The position numbers and the translations under genes were made by a program. Below the pieces are notes generated by a model that saw only the letters and a program-made list of their open reading frames with translations, was not told where the DNA came from and made no database searches. Positions 8,469 to 18,852 of a stretch of DNA of 64,000 nt are shown in pieces. This DNA comes from FEN-1350 sp964643355 (lineage in GTDB: Bacteria > Planctomycetota > Phycisphaerae > Sedimentisphaerales > Anaerohalosphaeraceae). The stretch covers positions 1 to 64,000 of the forward strand of contig CAZXPW010000018.1 in the NCBI GenBank assembly GCA_964643355.1, in the 5' to 3' direction. How positions within the stretch are numbered: position 1 is the first letter of the stretch; each line of letters begins with the position of its first letter.

Positions 8469-10247
8469 TCATCGTAAGGCCTTTCTCCGTAGCAGGGCCT
8501 TGGCCCGCGCCAGGAATCCGGCTGCCACCAGCAAATATCCAATAGAACAAACGAGAATCCAGATCAGGGTCTCGGCGATATTGAGCTGATTGAGGCCGAT
8601 CCAATGGAAGGTTCCGCCGTCGCCGCACGCCCCGTCGATCAGGACGGCACACTGGACAAATGGTACAATATCCATATACCCTTCGACGATATCGCCGTCC
8701 AGACGAAAGCCAATCGTCATAAGAGCCAGGATCATCGGCACAAGTCCCCAGACAACCGCCCATGTGACCATATTCATAATCACGGCCGTGGTCGTATGGT
8801 GAAACCGGACGCTGAAATAAACGCCGCTGGCCGTAAAAAGAATCAAAACCCACGCAACGACAATCGTCATATAGGGCAGCACAACCGGTTGCAGGTACCC
8901 CACCAGAACAAAGATCAGCAGATGTCCCATGAGAATACACCAGACCGGAAAACATCGCAGAATCACCCCGAAGAACTTGCCCATCAGGATTTCCCAGTCC
9001 GTCAGCGTTGTGGTCAACAGCAAGGGCAAGGACCCGCTTTCTTTCTCGCCGGTTATGGTGGCGGCCGGCAGGATTGAGGTGATCAGAGTTGCCAGTCCCA
9101 TGAACACAATGCCGAACATCGCCTGCGTGTCGCTGTCGTCGAGGTCGTTGGTGTCGGCCAGAATCGCGTAGATGATTCCCAGCACCCCCAACCCCAGGAT
9201 CACAAACACCCACGCCGCGATCTTGTGGCGGCCGAACAGCGGCAGCCGGCACTCCTTCCAATACACCGGTTGGCCGCGAACGGATCGCAGTTTCGGGGCC
9301 ATCGCATCCGGCGATGAAGATGGCGATGGAGTCTGAGGACTGAGGATGATCGATGTCTCGCCGACGATCTGCCGCAAAGCGGCCTTGCGAACCTTCCAGA
9401 TGCAGATCGACACCAGCAGCAAAGCGGAGGCCAGCAACAATCCGCAATCCATCCACGGATACCATTCGAACGGCATGATCATCGAGGCCGGCGCTCCCCG
9501 GGGCTCAAGCATCATAAAGGTATTGATCCCCTGACAGAGATAGGGATTCAACAGTCCAAGGGTCATAAAAACCTCTTCGCCCTCCCCGGCCTGAATACAG
9601 ATGATGGCGGTCAAAAAGGGAATCAATGCGAACAGCGCCGCCAGGGTCAGAACGCTCAGAATGATCGCGGCATACGCTCTTCGGCAATAGATCGACCACA
9701 GCATGGTGACTGCACCGACAAAAAGCACTGAACACAGCGTGATCGATAGACCCGCAATCAGAAAACCCCAGGGAATTCCCCCGAAGACGCGTACGATTGC
9801 CAGAACCGGCAAGCTGATGCCCAGCAGCAGCAACAATTGCCACAACCGGCTGAACAACTTGCCCAGCACGATCTGAACGGCCGTGATCGGCGTGGTCATC
9901 AGAACTCCGAGCGTCTTGTGGTAAATTTCTTCGCTGATGGAGGTACTCAGCATGATCACGGCGACAATCTGCAATCCGATGAACTGAAACCAGACGATGA
10001 AGGAAGTTAAAATCTGCCCCGCCAACGACATCCGTGAAATGGTCATTACGGACGGCTGATCGTACCGGACTTCCTCAGCCCAGATCATCGCCAGAATAAA
10101 CAGCATCAGCGCCAAATAGACGACCCTGAGAACATAATACCGTTTTCGACGGCTGGTTATGCGAAGTTCCTTGTCGAAAATCGGGCCGGTCAGCGGTCGC
10201 AGGGTCAATCCGTCCAGAAATGCGTCTTGTAGGGTCTGAAGGTTCAT
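8469..10247 (-). CDS. Double-length ABC-2 type permease, paralog 1 (last in array)
   Basis: A 592-residue integral membrane protein with about twelve hydrophobic segments. The N-terminus carries the array's shared motif PIFDKELRITSRRKRYY. The protein is internally duplicated. The first half has SISEEIYHKTLGVLMTTPIT followed by VLGKLFS; the second half has TGEKESGSLPLLLTTTLTD followed by LMGKFFG. These correspond to the coupling-helix region of ABC-2 permeases of the gliding/multidrug type, so one chain supplies two permease halves. It lies 12 bp after paralog 2. Energy would come from the ATPase at 15704-16630. The substrate is unknown. Confidence 0.8.
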   Translation of the reverse strand: MNLQTLQDAFLDGLTLRPLTGPIFDKELRITSRRKRYYVLRVVYLALMLFILAMIWAEEVRYDQPSVMTISRMSLAGQILTSFIVWFQFIGLQIVAVIMLSTSISEEIYHKTLGVLMTTPITAVQIVLGKLFSRLWQLLLLLGISLPVLAIVRVFGGIPWGFLIAGLSITLCSVLFVGAVTMLWSIYCRRAYAAIILSVLTLAALFALIPFLTAIICIQAGEGEEVFMTLGLLNPYLCQGINTFMMLEPRGAPASMIMPFEWYPWMDCGLLLASALLLVSICIWKVRKAALRQIVGETSIILSPQTPSPSSSPDAMAPKLRSVRGQPVYWKECRLPLFGRHKIAAWVFVILGLGVLGIIYAILADTNDLDDSDTQAMFGIVFMGLATLITSILPAATITGEKESGSLPLLLTTTLTDWEILMGKFFGVILRCFPVWCILMGHLLIFVLVGYLQPVVLPYMTIVVAWVLILFTASGVYFSVRFHHTTTAVIMNMVTWAVVWGLVPMILALMTIGFRLDGDIVEGYMDIVPFVQCAVLIDGACGDGGTFHWIGLNQLNIAETLIWILVCSIGYLLVAAGFLARAKALLRRKALR

Positions 10248-10259
10248 TCCTTTGGCCGT

Positions 10260-12071
10260 TCAATCGAAGATATGTCGTCGTAAACGATGTTTGGCCCTCC
10301 AGGCGAACAGGACCCCCATCGCTGAATAACCAATCATGCTTCCCAGCAGCGTCCAGGTCGTTTTCCCAAAGCGCGTTCGGTGCGTTTGAGTCCATTGGTA
10401 TCGTAACTGAGACAAAGGATCCAGAGCGTTGTCGTCTCCGCTGTCGGCTTTGGCGATTACCGAGGTTTGCGCGATCGGATTGAGTTTCAGCGACCAGTTT
10501 AGATAGTCCTGATTTGTGGTGATCATCGTGACGAACAGCATCACCACCGGCATCACGGCCCACAGGCCGATCGCCAGAGCCAGATTGGCCACAACCGCAG
10601 AAGTCGTCCGCCGCAGAACCGAACTGAAGTACAAACCGCTGCCCGTTACAAAGACGCTCGCTCCGACCGCGATCATCGTCAGATGCAACAGGGCGATGGG
10701 ATGAATGTATCGCGTCAAGATAAACAACAGCGTATGCGCAGCGATGAAAAGCCACATCGGCAAACAGCGTCGGATCACTCCCGCCGCCTTGCCCAGCAGG
10801 ATCTGCCAATCGTCCAGAATCGTCGCCAACAGCAGCGGCCAGCACCGGGTTTCGCGTTCGGTCGTGATGGTGGTCGCCGGAAGAACCAGATTGGCCACCA
10901 GCCCCATGAACATAAAGATCGTCAGATAGGACATGTGCGTATTGTCTTCGCGAAGCAGGTTGTCCTTGTACCCCATCGCATAGGTGAACGCCAGGGCCCC
11001 GATCGACACCACCAGCGCCGCGATTCCCGCTTTGCGTCCTCCCTGGATGATCGGCGCCCGAAGTTCTTTCCAGACGACCGGCGAACCGTCGACCTCTCGC
11101 GTTGTTTGCACATCGGACGATTCTTCCGACGCCGGTTTTTTTCCGAAGAGATACTGCAAAAACGGCAGTTCCGGAAACAGTTCCGTGCTTTGCCCCGTCG
11201 CCTGCCGCAACGCGACAACCCGGACAATCGCAATCGATCGGGATAAGATCAACAGCGACAAGGCCAGCAAAATCAGGCAATTCGGCCACCAGGCAAAGTA
11301 GAATGGAAATCCCGCCATCGCGTTGGGCGCCACCACCGTCAGCGTATGGAAATACATCGTCAGCATCGGGTTGGGCAGAATGACCCACGGCAACAAGTCA
11401 TTCAATGAAACCCTGTAGTACAACATCCAGATCGCCAGGCCCGGCACAAATCCGTAGAGAACGCCCAGCGCCAAGATGGTCTTGAGGATGACCGCGTATG
11501 AACGCCGCCCGCTGATCGAAAAATACAAACTCAGGGATCCGGCGAAGAGGATCGCCGTCAGAGTAACGCACAAACTGGACCAGACATAGGTCCACGGTAC
11601 GCCCCCCAGCACCCGGACCATCGATAGCAACGGCAAGCTGATGCCGATCAGAATCACAATTTGCAGAAGGTTGCTGAACAGTTTTCCAATCACGATCTGA
11701 AAACTGTTGATCGGGGTGGTCATCAGGACCCCCAGCGTACTGTGATAGATTTCGTCGCTGATCGCCGTGCTCAGCAAAATCACCGCCAGAAACTGTGTGG
11801 CCAGAAACTGAAAGACAACGATTGCCGTGATAATAATCATTCCCGCCGTGGACAGATTGGCCAGCTGCGTGGCCAAACTTCCCCCCCGGCGAAAGTCGGA
11901 GGTGCTGCTGACCCAGACCAGGGCCAGGAACGCCGTCATCGCCGCCAGATAGCCCACCCGGAGCCAGTAATTGCGTGTTCGGCGGCTGGAGGTCCGCAGT
12001 TCCTTGTCGAGGATCGGCCCCGTGAGATTCCACAAAGCCCTTCGGCTGAAGATCGTCTGCAGATCGGCCAT
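10260..12071 (-). CDS. Double-length ABC-2 type permease, paralog 2
   Basis: A 603-residue membrane protein, clearly a paralog of its neighbours. It has the N-terminal PILDKELRTSSRRTRNYW, first-half AISDEIYHSTLGVLMTTPIN with VIGKLFS, and second-half TERETRCWPLLLATILDD with LLGKAAG. Between the halves is a cytoplasmic stretch (about residues 310-340) with the shared phrase SPVVWKELRAPI. The gene is 9 bp downstream of paralog 3 and 12 bp before paralog 1. The family predicts an ABC-2 exporter membrane component; the substrate is unknown. Confidence 0.8.
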   Translation of the reverse strand: MADLQTIFSRRALWNLTGPILDKELRTSSRRTRNYWLRVGYLAAMTAFLALVWVSSTSDFRRGGSLATQLANLSTAGMIIITAIVVFQFLATQFLAVILLSTAISDEIYHSTLGVLMTTPINSFQIVIGKLFSNLLQIVILIGISLPLLSMVRVLGGVPWTYVWSSLCVTLTAILFAGSLSLYFSISGRRSYAVILKTILALGVLYGFVPGLAIWMLYYRVSLNDLLPWVILPNPMLTMYFHTLTVVAPNAMAGFPFYFAWWPNCLILLALSLLILSRSIAIVRVVALRQATGQSTELFPELPFLQYLFGKKPASEESSDVQTTREVDGSPVVWKELRAPIIQGGRKAGIAALVVSIGALAFTYAMGYKDNLLREDNTHMSYLTIFMFMGLVANLVLPATTITTERETRCWPLLLATILDDWQILLGKAAGVIRRCLPMWLFIAAHTLLFILTRYIHPIALLHLTMIAVGASVFVTGSGLYFSSVLRRTTSAVVANLALAIGLWAVMPVVMLFVTMITTNQDYLNWSLKLNPIAQTSVIAKADSGDDNALDPLSQLRYQWTQTHRTRFGKTTWTLLGSMIGYSAMGVLFAWRAKHRLRRHIFD

Positions 12072-12080
12072 CGTTTACGA

Positions 12081-13760
12081 TTACCCTCGACTTTCAAACA
12101 TTCGACTTCGCATCAAACGCTCCGCGGCGTCCACAAAAACCGCTCCGATACAAAAATAACCGATCAAGACGACGACCCACACCGTTCCAAACCATCCGAC
12201 GGGCGATCGTTCCCCGTGCTGCAGTCCGACTAGCGCCAACCCGATCGCGAAGATCGGATTGCACAAGGCCAGAAACGGATTGAAAAACCACATGAGCAAG
12301 GGAACGACAAAACTCCAGGTTGTCGCCGCGGTTGTGCTTCGACAGTGGGCACTGAAAAACAAACCCAGGCCAAGAATGAAAACCAGCGTCGGAGCGACGA
12401 TTAGGACCAGAACCGGAAAGGACATCGGATGGAGCGGCCCGACGACCGAGAACACGATCACATGGATCGCCAGGATCATCCAGATCGAAGCTGTCTTGCG
12501 GAAGATCGCCAGAATTTTTTGCCACAGGATATCGGTATCCGATCGGGGAATCATCAACAGAATCGGCAGGGTCCGCGACTCTTTTTCCCGTGCAAGGGTC
12601 GTTCCCGCCAGCGTGGTTGTCCAAAGCAGTCCCAGCAAAGCCAGGATCGCCGCGAAGATCGCATGAAATACAACCTCGTTTAATTCGTCATACTCCCATG
12701 CCAGAAAGTACGCGACCCCGAGCATCGCCAGCGCCAGCGGAATCGTGAATCGTTCCCTCCATCCTTTTTCCCGCAGCGTACTGTGCAGGTCTTTCCAGGT
12801 GATCGGGGGATTTCCGACGGCCCGAATGGGCCGGATTCGTCCGGCCCCCAGGGCCTTACCGATGACTCCCACGCGGTTCGGATCGAATGCCTGCCGGATC
12901 ATCGCCTTCCGCAGCCGCACGCACGCCCACGCCAGGATCAATGCCGACATCCCCAGCGAGATCGGGCAGTGGAGCGCCCATGAAAGACCCGCGGTAGTCG
13001 CCATCCGAGATCCGGCCATCATGGAAAGAAAAATTGGATACGGATTCAGAATACGAAAAATCGGTCCCAGTCCCAGGGTCCACTTCGGTAGGATTCCATT
13101 GCTGACCAGGGCCGAACCCCAGATCGACAACAGGATACCGCCCAGATATGCCAGTATAAATATGCCGATCGTCATGGACAGGGCCTGATGGGCCTGACGG
13201 GCCGTCACTGAAAACCACAAGCTCACCGAACCGGCCAGGATCGCCGTCGTCATCGTCAGCACGATCCCCGGCATCACCGCCTCCCACGGAACTCCGCCGA
13301 ACAGACGCAGGATCGACAGCGGGGGCAAGGCCACCGCCGTCAACAGCAGCAGATGCGCCAATCGGCTCAGCAGTTTGCCCACGACCAGTTGCGGCATGGT
13401 GATCGGGGTGGTCATCAGCGTCGCCAGCGTCCCTCGGCGGATCTCGTCGCTGATCGAGTTGCTCATCATCACCGCCGCCAGAAACGGCACGGCGAAAAAA
13501 AGAAATCCGATCACCGTCGTGGTGACCGTGATGGAAATCACGGACATTCGGGATGCCTGCAGGGCAGTCGAACCGGAAAATCGGTACGCGGAAGTCCAAC
13601 TCAGAAGAATCAGCAATCCGATGATCCCCACAAACACCATCCGCAATAAATAATACCGAATCCGCCGACTGGCGACGCGCAGCTCCTTATCCACGATCGG
13701 CCCCGTGATCGCCTGCAGCGTGATCCAATCCAGCAATCTGTCGGCCGTTGCCTGCGTCAT
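12081..13760 (-). CDS. Double-length ABC-2 type permease, paralog 3
   Basis: A 559-residue membrane protein. The ATG at 13760 was chosen because it lies 11 bp after paralog 4 and the next residues align with the other paralogs; an upstream in-frame ATG at 13835 would overlap paralog 4. Motifs are PIVDKELRVASRRIRYY, first-half SISDEIRRGTLATLMTTPIT with VVGKLLS, and second-half AREKESRTLPILLMIPRSD with LWQKILA. It is slightly shorter than its neighbours. Same inferred role as the other three. Confidence 0.78.
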   Translation of the reverse strand: MTQATADRLLDWITLQAITGPIVDKELRVASRRIRYYLLRMVFVGIIGLLILLSWTSAYRFSGSTALQASRMSVISITVTTTVIGFLFFAVPFLAAVMMSNSISDEIRRGTLATLMTTPITMPQLVVGKLLSRLAHLLLLTAVALPPLSILRLFGGVPWEAVMPGIVLTMTTAILAGSVSLWFSVTARQAHQALSMTIGIFILAYLGGILLSIWGSALVSNGILPKWTLGLGPIFRILNPYPIFLSMMAGSRMATTAGLSWALHCPISLGMSALILAWACVRLRKAMIRQAFDPNRVGVIGKALGAGRIRPIRAVGNPPITWKDLHSTLREKGWRERFTIPLALAMLGVAYFLAWEYDELNEVVFHAIFAAILALLGLLWTTTLAGTTLAREKESRTLPILLMIPRSDTDILWQKILAIFRKTASIWMILAIHVIVFSVVGPLHPMSFPVLVLIVAPTLVFILGLGLFFSAHCRSTTAATTWSFVVPLLMWFFNPFLALCNPIFAIGLALVGLQHGERSPVGWFGTVWVVVLIGYFCIGAVFVDAAERLMRSRMFESRG

Positions 13761-13771
13761 CTCGCCCGCCC

Positions 13772-15619
13772 TCACTCGAAGACTCGTTGACGGACCAACC
13801 GATGTGCCCTCCAGGAAAACAAGAATCCCAGACAAGCGTACAGAACGATCGTGGAGATAATATAGATCACCAAGTGGTTATCTTCGTACAGGTCATAAAG
13901 ACCCGAATACATCAAATCTCCCTCGAGGAGAATACAGAAGAAAAAGAACAAGGGGTTACAGCATTGAATACCTTCATAGCATGCTGACAGGCCCTGATCA
14001 AGATGCAAAACCGAGCCGAAGAACCATCCCATTACTCCGACAAACAAGGAATCATCTTTCTGCCCCCAATCGATTACCGAGTCGGTCAGGTCGTCCATAT
14101 AATTCATCAGCAACGGTAGAAAAATCCATAGAATCAACAGAACAACCAGGCCGATCGTGATGGCGGGCATCGCCCTCTTGCATCGCAGGGCCAGATAAAA
14201 ACCCAACGATATCACAAAACCGATCGTTAGAAGAATCAAGGGGATGTACTCAAGTACCATCTTCCATTCCAAGGTGTCCTGCCAGCAGTTGATTGTGACC
14301 CAGCCAATAAGAGCCGCCCAGATCCAACCGCTTCGGCGTAAGACGCCGTAGATCTTTCCGCCCAGAATCCGGGCATTGGACAGCGGAGTTGTCAACAGAA
14401 TCGGCCAGGATTGTCCCTCCATTTCGCCGGTAATGACGGTTACGGAAGCAATGGTTGTTATCAGTACGCCCAACGAAAAACCAGACAACAGTACAAATCC
14501 CTGAATGTTCCGATTGATCGAAGCCCATGCGTGATAGACTGTCAACGCAAGCAGGATCCACAGTACAATTCCAATTCCAATGGCCATTAGGACCATGGAT
14601 ACCATCCGATGCCGGGGATGAAAAAAGGGACTGACGCTTTCTTTCCAGATCATTCCCGGCCCCAGCCATTGCTTGATCAGCATGTGGGCAAACCACGGCC
14701 GAAATAAAAAGACCGCCTTTGGGTGATAGCGTTCCGGATGAAAATCCTCTCGTTTTGGTAACTCATCCATCGCTCGTAAACCCCGGATTCGAACCAACCG
14801 AGAGGCCACAAGCAACAAGAGGATTCCCTCGCAGATCTGAATGGAAAAACTTCCCCATGGAAACGGGACCGTACCTCCGGATATGGAGTCCATATAGTGG
14901 ATCATGTAGTAATAGGGGTTGGTTAAAAGGGATACGGTCCCCCAAAAGAACCAGTCTGCGCCGTTCGGCATAAACAATTCAAGCGATATTCCAATAACAA
15001 CGGGGATCAATCCGAATACCAGAAACAGAAACAGCGCCACACAGACCAAGACCATATAGGGTTTTTTGATAAACACCGACAGGGTCAAACTCAATGATCC
15101 CACCAGAAACACGGTTGCCAGGGTCAGCGCACAACCGCCGACAATCAATCCCCATGGAATCCCGCCGAACATCCGAAGCGTCATCAGAAACGGCAGACTG
15201 ATCGCCAGCATCTGGAGAAGGATGGCGATCTTGCTGGACAGTTTTCCCACGACAACCTCGAATCCCCGGATCGGCGTTGTCCACAAAGTCCCCAGCGTTC
15301 GGTGATTGATTTCTTCACTGATCGAAGGCGAAAGAAAAATCGCCGAAAGGATTTGCAGAGCGATAAACTGGAATACTATCAACCATGTCGTGATCTCGAT
15401 TGCCTCCTCCGATACGGACAAACTATTTATTGCGGTCCATTCGGCATGCTGAAGCAGTCGAAGCCAGATGGGAACCAGAAAAAGTCCCAATGCCCCCACA
15501 TAGAAGATGCGAAGCCAATAGGTCCTCTTTCTCCGGCTGGCGACGCGCAACTCCTTGTCGAAGATCGGCCCCATCCAACCGACGGGATTCAACCAGCTTG
15601 TCATCGTCGCAATCTGCAC
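13772..15619 (-). CDS. Double-length ABC-2 type permease, paralog 4 (first in array)
   Basis: A membrane protein of 615 residues if the GTG at 15619 is used, or 610 from the ATG at 15604; neither has a strong ribosome-binding site. The shared N-terminal motif is PIFDKELRVASRRKRTYW. First-half and second-half duplicates are SISEEINHRTLGTLWTTPIR with VVGKLSS and TGEMEGQSWPILLTTPLSN with LGGKIYG. It carries an insertion near residues 285-320. It is the permease closest to the ATPase gene, with an 84-bp gap whose short AT-rich text contains nothing I recognise. Confidence 0.78.
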   Translation of the reverse strand: MQIATMTSWLNPVGWMGPIFDKELRVASRRKRTYWLRIFYVGALGLFLVPIWLRLLQHAEWTAINSLSVSEEAIEITTWLIVFQFIALQILSAIFLSPSISEEINHRTLGTLWTTPIRGFEVVVGKLSSKIAILLQMLAISLPFLMTLRMFGGIPWGLIVGGCALTLATVFLVGSLSLTLSVFIKKPYMVLVCVALFLFLVFGLIPVVIGISLELFMPNGADWFFWGTVSLLTNPYYYMIHYMDSISGGTVPFPWGSFSIQICEGILLLLVASRLVRIRGLRAMDELPKREDFHPERYHPKAVFLFRPWFAHMLIKQWLGPGMIWKESVSPFFHPRHRMVSMVLMAIGIGIVLWILLALTVYHAWASINRNIQGFVLLSGFSLGVLITTIASVTVITGEMEGQSWPILLTTPLSNARILGGKIYGVLRRSGWIWAALIGWVTINCWQDTLEWKMVLEYIPLILLTIGFVISLGFYLALRCKRAMPAITIGLVVLLILWIFLPLLMNYMDDLTDSVIDWGQKDDSLFVGVMGWFFGSVLHLDQGLSACYEGIQCCNPLFFFFCILLEGDLMYSGLYDLYEDNHLVIYIISTIVLYACLGFLFSWRAHRLVRQRVFE

Positions 15620-15703
15620 GCTTGTGGTTCCACGCCCAATACCGACCTAAATCCTATCTCCTATGTCCCATATCCTGCTTTTCTGCGCCGAACGCGCCGC
15701 CGA

Positions 15704-16630
15704 TCAATGGACAATCCCCTGCGTAAGTTGAAGGAAAGCGGTGTCCAGTTTGACCTGCTCGGGCTCGATGGACACCACATCCAATCCGCCGTTCACCAGT
15801 GTTCGCGCGATTATACCGTCGCCTTCGTGGCCCTCCTGAAATGTCACGGCCAGATGATCGCCGTCGAGTTTGACCTCCTGGATCTGCGGCAGCGACGACA
15901 ACAGCTCGACCGCCCGCTCGGCGTTGCTGATCACCCGGACCTTGACCTTGCACTGTACGCCCACCCGCCGCCGGATCTCCTCCATCGTTCCGCTGAAGAC
16001 CAGATGGCCGCGTTCGATGATCCCGATATGGTCGCAGATTTCTTCCAGTTCGCTGAGGATATGGCTGGAGATCATGATCGTCTTGCCCATCCGCTTCAGT
16101 TCCCGCAACAGTTCGCGGATCTCGATCCTTGCCCGCGGATCCAGGCCGCTGGCCGGCTCGTCGAGGATCAGCACCTTCGGGTCGTGGATCAGCACCCGCG
16201 CCAGTCCCAGCCGCTGCTGCATCCCGCGCGACAAGCTATCGACGGCGGCGGCCTTTTTGCTGGTCAGGTCCGTCAGCTCCAGGACGCCCTCGACGATTGA
16301 CTTGCGTTTGCTTCGCTCGATTGAGAACGCCGCCGCGAAAAACTCCAGGTACTCGAACACCTTCAAATCGTCATACACGCCCATGAAGTCCGGCATGTAC
16401 CCGACCTTGCGACGCACTTCCCGTCCGTATCGGGTCACATCCTGTCCGTCGATGAACGCCTGGCCGCGAGTCGGTTCCAGCAGCGTTGCCAGGATTCGCA
16501 TGGTTGTGGTCTTGCCCGCGCCGTTGGGCCCGATGAATCCAAAGATGTCACCCGCGCGGATCGTCAGGTTCAAATCGACCAATGCCGCCAGATCACCGTA
16601 ATACTTGCTTAGCCCTTTGATCTCGATCAT
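15704..16630 (-). CDS. ABC-2 transporter ATP-binding protein
   Basis: A 308-residue ABC ATPase. Walker A is GPNGAGKTT near residue 36, the signature is LSRGMQQRL near 140, Walker B is VLILDEP near 160, and the switch His is in SSHILSELEE. The C-terminal 80 residues are a DUF4162-like accessory domain (KVKVRVISNAERAVELL). This class drives ABC-2 exporters and is related to GldA and CcmA-type ATPases. It overlaps the upstream gene by 4 bp (ATGA) and precedes the four double-length permeases, so one ATPase may serve all four. The substrate is unknown. Confidence 0.9.
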   Translation of the reverse strand: MIEIKGLSKYYGDLAALVDLNLTIRAGDIFGFIGPNGAGKTTTMRILATLLEPTRGQAFIDGQDVTRYGREVRRKVGYMPDFMGVYDDLKVFEYLEFFAAAFSIERSKRKSIVEGVLELTDLTSKKAAAVDSLSRGMQQRLGLARVLIHDPKVLILDEPASGLDPRARIEIRELLRELKRMGKTIMISSHILSELEEICDHIGIIERGHLVFSGTMEEIRRRVGVQCKVKVRVISNAERAVELLSSLPQIQEVKLDGDHLAVTFQEGHEGDGIIARTLVNGGLDVVSIEPEQVKLDTAFLQLTQGIVH

Positions 16631-18831
16631 GGTTTACCCTGCTCTTTCTGCTCGGTTGGAAAGATCACCTGTCGTACCCATTGTACATGGCTTTCCGGAT
16701 AGGTCCGGTCCTGGAATGAAAACGGAATCGCCGGATCCGAAAACCACGCGCACACGACCGCGGCGTTGCGTTCCAGATAACGCTGGATCCCCTGTGTTCT
16801 AAGAAGGACGCCCGGGGAAGAGAACACCGATACATCCGACAAGCCGGCGCCGCCCCGGCCCCGCGAATACCGCGGAATCCTTTCGCTAACCTGATCATCC
16901 CAGGACAGCGCCCTGGGCAGCTCGGGCGGAAACTCTTTCGTTTCGCCGGCGGCCACCCCGCCAAACTCGATCCGTCGTCTCGGATCAATCTGAACATATC
17001 CTTCCTTCAGCGGGAATCTCGATCGATTTGTGACGGTCAGCCGATAACCATTTTCCTCCCGATCCAGCCGGCATTCCAAGGGGAATTCGCTGAGGGTCGT
17101 CTCGGTCTGAAGGCACTGGATCGTCCAAATGTTGATCGGGATCGAATAGGGAATGTTGGCTCCGTCGTATTGCAGGCAGTACAGGTTTCGTCCCGCCGCC
17201 TGCTGACGATACGAATACAACTCCTCCTGACTCGGCGTAATCCCCGACCACCACTGCCGTCGGTCCTGCAAGACTCGAGGATTGGCCAGCGGATAATCGT
17301 CGCTTTTCGGGGCAAAGATGCCGGTCGTATAGGTTGCCCGCGCTCCCGGCTGGCCCTGAATTCCGTCGATGACCGAAACGGTTCGCACCTGCATGGAACC
17401 GCCCCGAAGCACCTGTACGCCAAAATAGGCCCCGAGCGTAAACAGGGCAATCCAGCCCGCTGAGGTGACCCAGGTCAACGGCAGACGCTCGATCCGTTTG
17501 AGGACCAGGTAATCCACCGGCCCCAGCAGGACCGCCAGCAGAGTCAGCAGACCGATTACCCACCAGATACTCAACGGCCGCATCTGCGCGATGTTGTAGA
17601 GGTGTTCCATGACGGCGTTGCCGGCAGACTGGGTAAATCCGGTTTGGAATCTCCAGTTATTGTATTGGCGGGCCTCTTTCAGTTCGGCCGCGGCATCCTC
17701 CACGAATTTCAGCCGCCGTCCCCGGGGAATCCGGGCGTATTCAACCGGACCTTCAAATCGCCGCTGCAACTCCGGGAGATTCCGGATTTGTTCCAGGTCG
17801 ACGGCGCCGACCCCTTCAGTCAGCACCGCGTTGCATCGACCCACCCAGAATCGGGAAGAAATCGTTTTTTGCACATCCGACAAATTTCCGGGGTCAAAGG
17901 TTAGCACGCCGACTCGCCCAAATCCCACTTGCCCGACCGCGAACAAATGGCCCTGTTCCACGCGTCCGTCGTATCGCCAGGCCGGGCTGGGCGGATTGCC
18001 CGCGATGGGACTGGCCGCGATTGCTTCTGGGGTCTCATCCCGCAGTGCCCAGGCCGACAGCACTTCCTTCGGGATCGTCACATTTATCGGCGTTGTCGGA
18101 ACAAAAGGAAGCAGGCCCGCGATGGGATTATCCGCCGCCGGAGGATTGGTCGCGTAAACCAACAGGAGCGATCCCCCGTTCCGCACCCACTCACTGATCC
18201 CACGCAACTGATGCGGATGAAACTCCGACCAGGACGGATCATACAGGATCAACAAATCCAGCGAGGCGTATCCCGTCCAGTCCCATGGCGCGGTCCGAGC
18301 GATTTTGTCCTGAAGATAGACCTGGCCGCTGGCTTGTTCGTTGATCGATATCGCCTGTCGATTTGTTTGAAGGATTCCATGTCTTCGCTGCCCGATCAGG
18401 CCGATCAACATATCGTGAACGCCTACGGAAGTCAGCAGTTGCTTTTGCCCGGAAAAATCCCACAGATCATAATTTCCACTCCAGAATACCCTGTGTCTTT
18501 GTCCTTCGATCCGCACGGTGCATTTGTCGGCGGCGAAAGCCAGTTTGGTCACCAGCGGGATATGTAGGGGAATCTCCGGCGTCAGCACGAACGGGTGGAC
18601 CAAGTTCATCGTGTTCAGTTCGTCCTGTCGGGCCGATAACACCAAAGATCCTTCAAACGGCTCCTTGAGGTTTCCCTGGATGTTGACCTCCACCGGGGTC
18701 CACTCCATCGGCCGATAGCAACCGCCCCAGCCGAAGAACACATCCACATTGAACGGGTCTTCCTTCGCCGTCGCCGCTTGCGCCATGATGCAGAACCAAA
18801 GAATCCCGGTCCAGATTCGCTTTCGATTCAT
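16627..18831 (-). CDS. Exported membrane-anchored protein with GATase-like region (planctomycete cluster protein)
   Basis: A 734-residue protein with an N-terminal signal peptide ending near ATAKED. The exported part (about 25-430) has a beta-sandwich-like start and a Rossmann-like segment around LRGISEWVRNGGSLLLVYA, which resembles the glutamine amidotransferase-like fold seen in GldG and BatA-linked proteins. Two membrane segments lie near residues 425-485 (WWVIGLLTLLAVLLGPVDY and the following Trp-rich helix). The C-terminal 250 residues are a soluble domain. It overlaps the ABC ATPase gene by 4 bp, a sign of translational coupling. I infer a GldG-like accessory role with the ABC-2 exporter; there is no assigned function. 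Confidence 0.6.
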   Translation of the reverse strand: MNRKRIWTGILWFCIMAQAATAKEDPFNVDVFFGWGGCYRPMEWTPVEVNIQGNLKEPFEGSLVLSARQDELNTMNLVHPFVLTPEIPLHIPLVTKLAFAADKCTVRIEGQRHRVFWSGNYDLWDFSGQKQLLTSVGVHDMLIGLIGQRRHGILQTNRQAISINEQASGQVYLQDKIARTAPWDWTGYASLDLLILYDPSWSEFHPHQLRGISEWVRNGGSLLLVYATNPPAADNPIAGLLPFVPTTPINVTIPKEVLSAWALRDETPEAIAASPIAGNPPSPAWRYDGRVEQGHLFAVGQVGFGRVGVLTFDPGNLSDVQKTISSRFWVGRCNAVLTEGVGAVDLEQIRNLPELQRRFEGPVEYARIPRGRRLKFVEDAAAELKEARQYNNWRFQTGFTQSAGNAVMEHLYNIAQMRPLSIWWVIGLLTLLAVLLGPVDYLVLKRIERLPLTWVTSAGWIALFTLGAYFGVQVLRGGSMQVRTVSVIDGIQGQPGARATYTTGIFAPKSDDYPLANPRVLQDRRQWWSGITPSQEELYSYRQQAAGRNLYCLQYDGANIPYSIPINIWTIQCLQTETTLSEFPLECRLDREENGYRLTVTNRSRFPLKEGYVQIDPRRRIEFGGVAAGETKEFPPELPRALSWDDQVSERIPRYSRGRGGAGLSDVSVFSSPGVLLRTQGIQRYLERNAAVVCAWFSDPAIPFSFQDRTYPESHVQWVRQVIFPTEQKEQGKP

Positions 18832-18852
18832 AGTGCTCTCCCGGATATGCCT

